From Sparassis latifolia (Eukaryota > Basidiomycota > Agaricomycetes > Polyporales > Sparassidaceae): a stretch of DNA of 64,000 nucleotides. This document shows, one piece after another, positions 56,903 through 64,000 of the stretch; within the stretch, counting starts at the first letter, position 1; the number at the start of each line of letters is the position of its first letter. The notes below the pieces were generated by a model. That model was not told the origin of the DNA. It worked only from the letters and a program-made list of their open reading frames with translations, and searched no databases. The position numbers and the translations under genes were made by a program. Location: contig JAENRS010000014.1 in assembly GCA_018466975.1 (NCBI GenBank), forward strand, positions 156,001-220,000, written 5' to 3'.

Positions 56903-59900
56903 TCATTCTTCCGAAATCCTCTCGAAAAACTGCTTCAATGTCCCCGACAACACCTCCGGCAAAGCTTCCACATCCCTGAGCACCAAGTAGTACTCAAACG
57001 GGAAGGTGTCTAAGTACCGTTCCACGTGCAAATCCATTCGCCCGTTCACCGTCTTGTAAGCCACTTGGTTCATGGACAGGATGGAGTTGCCGCTGCCTCC
57101 CTGCCCAGTGGAAGAGACCTTGGTATGGAGTGAGTCGAGGATAATGAAGACGATCATGACACGCTGTTCCTCCGCCCTTCTCAGCACGGTACGCAGACGC
57201 TCGTGGTCTTGGCAAATACCGTCAGAGATGATAATCTCCAACTGCCAGAGGTCAGACGCAGACGAGGACATCATGGACCGCCGTTCTCTAGCGTCCTGCA
57301 GTAGCCGCAAGCTGTTCTCGACGAGTAATAGGACCTGAGTTGCTTTCTGATCGAAACGGAACGCAGTCATGATCTTTGCACCGGCCTGGTCTGTGAATGG
57401 TCCGCCTTCAAAGCTGTGAAGAATATCCACCGACTCTCCGAACTTGGCTATAGCGATATCGCCCACTTCCAAACGTCCTAGCGCCCGTGAAACAAGCGCC
57501 AGTGTCGAATATGCCAAATGAACGGAATGTGATTCCGCCATGGACTTGGAATCATCGAGTGCGATGAGGACTTGGTATTCTCGTTGGCTAGGTCTGGTAC
57601 GGCGCAACCAAATCTTGTCCTTGGTGAACTCGCTGGCGATGTAGGGGATGATTTTCTTCATATTCAGCCGCTTCCCGGTGCGATAGTCACCCTTCAGCCG
57701 GGTCGCCAGGGTTGGTTCCAAGATAAGACGTAGCTGCTCACAGAGCGCATAGGATAGATCGTGAGTCAAGGACTCATAACACCGCCAGATGTCCTGGGCG
57801 CTGCTATCAGGCTGACCTTCCGCTTGCCACGCTCGCAAACGGACCTCGACATTTTCTGAAGTATCGTCCGGTACATGATGTTCCGTCGACACCTCCAGGT
57901 TAGGCACAGCAGCTTTGTCTTCCCCGACATGTTCGCTAGAAAGCTGCGAGAGGATCTCATGTCGAGTAAATGCGCTCTCCACACCATCGCCCGCTCCCGC
58001 TACGGGCCGGGGATCTGACAGAGGCATTGGATGTGGGCGCTGCTGTTCATGGACACTCGGCACGTCAAGTTCGCCCTCCGGGGGTAAGACAATGTTCTCG
58101 GTCTGATTACTGGCATCGGTGAACTTGAGTTCACTCAATTTGGCGACCTCTTCTTGACGCGCAGGGCCTAATGCTTGCATCTGACGACTGTCGTCATCGG
58201 CCTGCAGATACTCTAGCTGAGGTGCGCTAGACGCATCCATCTCGTCCGTCTTCTGATCGTGTGAGTCCTCTGCGTCAATGATTTCGTCGAAGCGCTGAAT
58301 GATCTCCCGCATTGCATCACCAAGGCTACGTCGAGCATTGGATGATGAATGCGGCGCGGATACAGAAGAGGGGACGAGTCCTTGTCTTGTGCCAGCGGAA
58401 TCGGCGTTACCGTCCACCCCTGTAGGACAATCGTTGCTCTCCGGGCCTTTGGACGTCCTAGCGCTGCACGGTTAGTTTGAGTAATACGACGAAGAACGCT
58501 TTGCACTTACTGCTGTTCGACAGTATGCTGGCTTTCTATTGTCTCATCGTACGGGGAAGCGCCAATTTCACCTTTCGACGTTTCAGTCGAGGAAGCTCCA
58601 CCGTTAGTGGCATCGCAAGTCTCATTCTGTGCTGCTCCTTCGCTTCGTGCTCCTCCATGTGAGTCTCCCTTGTCTGACCCGTCCCCTGCATCTGTATGGA
58701 GATCTGGCTGGGCGACGGCAGTTTCTTCATCCTCACGAGTATCTGCTGGAGGACTACTGTCATCCACCTGCGCTTGAACGGCAGCTTCGTCTATTGGTTC
58801 ATCTTCCCCTTCCGGAGAACCACCGGATAGATCTTCGCGCGTATCTTCCGCATCCTCCACTGCATCATCCATGCTAATATCATCATCGTCGGCATCTGGC
58901 ACGTCCTGTGCAGAATCGAGCTTCATGTCTTCAGGTAAATCCAGAGTATTCGCATCTTGAATATAGTCATCCATGGGTGCCCCATTATCGCCATTGTCTT
59001 CCTGGTCTGCATCTTCCTCTGTAGTCTCTTCCATTGTTCCTTCCATTTGTTGCTCACCACCTGTCTTGGGAGAATGTGGTGCGGGAGGCTTGATGCTCTC
59101 TTGTTCGTCTTTGGCTACGACATCGGAACTTTGTTGTCGGGTCGAGTGGTCTTGGTCAGCTTTGGAACGATTCTGCGCATCTCGAGGACCCGATTCGTCT
59201 CCCCATAGCTTTTCATCGATGGCGGACGGATCAGTTGCGTCCAAACTGCCCAACTGCTCTTCCGGAGCCTCCTCATCATCCTGCTCTTCCTGCTCCTGGT
59301 CAGATTCATTTTCTGGGACGTCCTCCATTTGACCGTCAAAATCTTCACTCATCTCCACCGCGTTTCCTTCCTCTGCTCTTTCTACTTTTTTGTCTGCATC
59401 TCCGTCCTCTCCTTGCATGCCCTCGACTTGACTTTCCTCTGCAATCTCTTTGCTGACATTTTCATCGCCGGTACCTTCTCCTAGTCCTGTTCCACCGGCT
59501 CGCTCAGCTCCTTCCTCGCCTGGCCCAGCTTCTTCCGTATCGGGAGGTTTGCAGAAACCTTCCTTGGCAACCGTTCGCATAACTGAACAAATAACGTAAT
59601 CGAGTTTGAGGAGGGCCTTAGTCCATTCACAGTGGTTGGATAGATGGACTTCAGCCAGTTCGACATAGCGATCCAGGAATGGGAGTATGCGGGATATTCT
59701 CTCCCGTTGCTCATCTGGAGGGCATGCAAGGAGTTCCCCAAAAATTGTAGTAGTTTGTTCCAACACGTCTTCGAGTCCAAGTAAGCGGGTGATCTGAATG
59801 AGAGCACGGTGCTCTTCTCGAATGAAATGTTCCTGCAATCTGATGGAGGTTCAAGAGAGGTATTCAGAGGAAGAGACAAGACTGCTTGAATGTTGACAAG

Positions 59901-62900
59901 AAGAGTAGTTATTAATGATCCAGTGCTGTCGGTAGTGTGTCGTTGAGTTGCCTCAGGAGTGGGCAGAAGTTGGCATCCTTCTAACCATTCGACGACGGGC
60001 ACTACGAAATAGTCAACGGGGTGTCCACATTCAGACCATCTGTGAAGCATGTCCATGGTCGAAGTGATATGATCCATCGCTTGAGATAAGACAGCACGTT
60101 CACCTATTGGGCGACGATTGAATGTGAAATGACCGAAGCACATGATGAATCCGTACCTTCTAGTAGCACCGGACATTCTGTTAAGCGCATATGCTGAACG
60201 ATTGTGCCCAACACACGTGAAAAGTCCCTGGAAGTGTTCGACGATTCTTCGATCTCCTGAAGAACCACCGAAGGGATGACTGTACCAGGCTGGTGAATCT
60301 CGTAGTCCCGCAAATGACCTAGTGTCTCATTTAGAGCATGAGTCAATTTACACGTTGTATCCTTTACGTTCGTGATACGGGACATCATTTCGGAACCAGA
60401 CGAGACCACTTTGGAGGATAGCAACATGTGGCAGCGCGATACCACGTTCTTGAGTTCCTTATACGCGTGAAGCGTATTGCTGACGCTGTACTGATGTAAG
60501 ATCGAGTCTGGTTATGTCATGCGTAACATACCATGATCGACTACCCAATGCAAACTCGAAACCCGATTCGAGCAACAATATTCCTCGTTGCAATTCTCGA
60601 GTTGATACGTCTTCGTGATGGCTAGAAAGGAGCATCCTCAAAACTGGGAATGTGCTCACCAGGCGGTTCAAGTATTCTTCTCCCTTCTCCGCCGATGATA
60701 GTGGGTGTGTGTACGACGTCATCTGCGGCTGTTCTCTGAGCCAACGTAGACTTGCTTGTTGTTCCAAAACGCGCGGCCTCATGTTTGATGCAAAACCCAC
60801 ACGTTTCAGCTCCTTTAGCAGGTCGCTCCAGGCTTTCCGTTTTCGTAGCATGAAGGACTTCGACAGTTTCTCGCGTTGCGCCGGCGCCAGATTAGCTGGG
60901 ACCGACAGCTTTGCTAGAGACTTTGAGACCGTGATGATATCGGTAGCGAGGCCGTCCATAGCAATAGGAGAGTATGACCCGATGAGAGAGTTGACACGAC
61001 CAGTCACCAACATCTCGAAATTGCTGAATGTTCTGTCCAGGTTCGCCAGATGCTGAGGGAGATCTGAAGCAGAGGGAAAGGCGTGGATCGAAACACTTGG
61101 TCTCTGCAAAACAGTAGAAAATCCATGCTTCACAGAGGGCGAATGCGACGCCCCGAGTTCCTGAGAGGCCGGTTGCATATATTCGCTGACAGGCTGGCGA
61201 AGCACATCACGGAATTTTCGGATACACTTGTACAATTGTCTATGTGTCCGCTGAGCACTTTGTTTCAACGCGTGGACATTGACGTCTTTCCAACTAGCAC
61301 GTTTGATATCGTTTCGCATGTCTTTCTCCAACTTGTCTCGTTGAACTTTCAGAGCTGTCGAAATGTTGCCTGAATATTGACTGTAGTAGGAGATAGTGGA
61401 TTGCAAGATGCATTGGACGCGTCGAAGAGCCTTTAACGCCCGAATTGCCTTCGTAGGGATAATATTATCAATGTACACCTCGAAGGTGGAGAGTAGCTGC
61501 AAGCGGGCCTCGAATTGGCCAATCGGACTGCGGGTGACATAGTCGTCTAATAGAGGAACAAGCTTGTCGAAATAATCGGTCGATCGATCAGATGCTTCTT
61601 CTTCTTCTTCATGAGCTGCAGTGATGACGCCCTGAACAACAGCTTCATACAGATGGAACCACCACTCAAACGCTCCATTTGAAAAAGAGAGTGCTTGAGT
61701 TCGCAACAAGTCCTGCCAACAAGCCAACTCTAGACGTCGCCAGTCCACGATGAGCTCCGTTAAGATCTGCCGGTGTGCCTTTAGGCTGTTATCCCGGTTG
61801 CTGTACTTCTCCCAGTCCTCGGTATGTAGCAGGAGCTGCTCCAATGCGGTCAGGATCTTTGCAACAGGATTAGTGAGACTCAGGCTCATGATGCTGTCGC
61901 AACGAGTCTGTAAATGTCGCAGGACCATCTGATCGGGCCATTCCTGAATGAGCAAATCGAGTCGGGTACGCAAAGCTTCCAACACTCGGAAGGCTTTCTG
62001 AATTTCAGGAATGTTACTGTCGAGATAAAAGTCATAGGGCTTTTCCTTTGCATGAGATTTAGTACGCAGCTCCGACAGCCGGTCGTGCAATAGGGCTATC
62101 TGGAATGGACGACTTCGCTGGTCTAGACTTTCCGGCAGGGACGCTATCCCGACATGAAGCATGGAAGCCACTAGAGACCTTCGAATTCGGATGAAATGCG
62201 AGGCAACGTCTGCTACGGATCGGTGAGACAACGAAAGGTCAAGAAGCAGTTCATGAAGACGATAAAGGCTCGTGACTTGGGCTTCATCAAGGAGTGGGCT
62301 TTTCTTCTCTTCAATCGATGGATCGGATGATACCTCCTGCTCCAAGGCATTTTCAAAATCAGGGAATATCTCCAAGAAGTCCTGTTCTTCCATCTCGGCC
62401 TCTGTGACAGCACTGTTCCCAGGCTTGCGATAAAGAGACTGAGCTTCGCGGTCCTTATCTTCGTTCCTAGCTCGATCGATGAGCCACAGGCCAAAAGCCT
62501 GTTCGTAAATTGTCTCTATGACCTGCATGTGAGTCTGCAGATCGACTCCCAATGAAACTTCTAGAGTGACTCCTGCGAAATTCGCCAACAGCGGACCAAG
62601 CGCAGAGTTGTGAGACACTCCAGAACTTTCGCGCAGTAATTTTGCGCTCTGCACTGAAGGGAAAGCAACGAGGGCATTGACGTGGTGGGCATCATCAACG
62701 TCGCCGTCAGAATGTGTAAGATCGTCTAAGACTAGACGCAAGCCAAGCTTCATTGAAAGGAGAGCAAGTTGTAATGGTCCGCTGACATCCGTGTAATCCG
62801 GATACGCTGTGGTGAGACGTTGAGAGAAGGATGTGAGAGATTCCTGAACAACTTGTTCTCTGGCCAAAGCATGAGAACTTCTAGTCATCAAAGCCAGAAC

Positions 62901-64000
62901 AATTGCGTCCACCTTGGCAGGAGGGATCACATGCGACAAGAATTGAGAGACCTCTGCCCAGTAGGCGTGTAGACGGGTGACGTTGCGCCTAACCACATGG
63001 CCCTCCGAGAAATCTTCTACGCGGTTCTTCTCTGCTTCCAGCAACAGTGAATCCAGATATATCTCTGCTGCCCCTGTCGGCTGTTTGATTACGCGTGCCT
63101 CGTACTGCGTATACATTTCTTTCTCGAAAGAAAACATTGCGAACTGGTCCTCCCAGAAGTCATGCCGGCAGCGTCGAAGGGCAGCAGGGTCTATGGGTGA
63201 ACTGGGCACATACAATTCCACAAGGAATTCGGACAGAGCAATCCAACATCGACCTAAATCGGATAATGAGATAGACGGCGCGTCATGGGAACCAGACATC
63301 CGAAGGAAGACAGGACGGAGATGTTTTCTGTATGCGTTCTTGAATCCCAGATGCGTGCTCTCATCCAGTATCGTAAGAAGAGTTGAGATCGGCTGGTGAA
63401 ATGCACAAGAAGCGTGCTGTTCATTTCCACCACCTGCTTCTGGAAAGCAGTAACAGATCTATCGAAGACTCAGCATCAGCGATACATTCACTAAAACGTT
63501 CTCCACATACCATTGTGATGGTCTGTACGAGCAGCATCGTCACTTGGCTCGCTCGAGTTGCCGAGGGGTCGGTGAGATCGGTCGAGAAAAGCCTTAACCG
63601 TAGTAATAGTGCTCGCTCGTAAGGCGCAAGCGATTGCAATGACTTGTGGTTTGAGTCACTGTATCAGTTGTAAGGTGATGCATTCATTTATTGCAAAGAA
63701 ATCTACTTACCAGTCACAAAGCGTGCCATGTAACTCAATTGGGATGAACAAGTGAGATGGTCCGTCGACCTGCAAGATCTTTCAACACGCCAATCGAAGG
63801 AAGTATAATTATCACAGACCTTGAGATCTGAAGATATATTCCAAATCTCGTGCAGCCATTGTTTGTGCGCCATAGCAACAAATGACAGATGCACCTCAGC
63901 TGCGGAAGAATCGATCAGGACTGTTTCGCACACATGGGTCATACGGTGAGACATACGTGTTCGATCGTCCGTTGCCCAGAGAAGATATTGATACGGTAGG
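56903..64000 (-). CDS. MDN1: midasin (MDN1/REA1), C-terminal part, truncated by window edge
   Basis: Midasin is the giant AAA ATPase that strips assembly factors from pre-60S ribosomal particles in the nucleolus and nucleoplasm. The window holds the end of the linker, the acidic region and the MIDAS domain; the AAA ring lies beyond position 64000. A single exon (60459-63299) encodes 946 residues of helical linker. Next come a segment with HRALIQITRLLGLEDVLEQT and HLSNHCEWTKALLKLDYVIC (59550-59830), then about 330 residues very rich in Asp and Glu (58600-59500), as in all midasins. The last exon (to 56903) carries the VWA/MIDAS domain: IALDDSKSMAES near 57545 is the metal-binding DxSxS motif, followed by EVGDIAIAKFGESVDILHSF and ISDGICQDHERLR. 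The frame appears intact. Introns are few and short here. Confidence 0.95.

Overview
The window looks like nuclear DNA of a basidiomycete fungus, most likely an Agaricomycete of the polypore type. The evidence is intron-rich genes with short introns (about 45-80 nt), eukaryote-specific proteins (nuclear-pore TPR/Mlp, condensin HEAT subunit, midasin, Rad60, GCFC splicing factor, MOB), a fungal DUF3605 protein and a secreted pepsin-type protease. Nothing looks bacterial, viral or organellar. Exon models were read by eye from splice signals and frame continuity, so inner exon borders are approximate unless given.

Layout. 1-16 kb: a DCAF4/WDR21-like WD40 gene (+) converges on a long TPR/MLP1 coiled-coil gene (-). 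That gene shares a 375-bp divergent promoter with a MOB2-like gene (+), which converges on a large Ser/Thr kinase gene (-). 16.6-29 kb, all on the minus strand: an atypical homeodomain protein, a multi-pass amino-acid-transporter-like membrane protein, a small predicted mitochondrial protein, and the condensin subunit CND3/YCG1/CAP-G. 29-48.6 kb is gene-poor and accessory in character: a DUF3605 gene, a flavin-reductase-like gene, a complete 330-bp inverted-repeat element (MITE) with 8-bp target duplication, a G/C palindrome, a composite tandem array, two repeat-built orphan genes, and degraded coding remnants. 48.6-64 kb returns to conserved genes: a secreted aspartic protease (-), a Rad60/Esc2-like SUMO-like-domain protein (-) divergent from a PAXBP1/GCFC gene (+), and the 3' part of the midasin gene MDN1 (-), which runs off the right edge.

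The conserved genes do not form one pathway; they are housekeeping nuclear functions (nuclear pore, chromosome condensation, SUMO-linked repair, splicing, ribosome assembly) plus signalling (MOB2, kinase). The most notable points are the MITE with its internal duplication, the homeodomain with a substituted recognition residue, the repeat-driven orphan genes at 38.8-48 kb, and single-base frame breaks in four otherwise conserved genes. The frame breaks look like homopolymer indels and should be tested before any of those genes is called a pseudogene. I found no convincing new multi-gene system.
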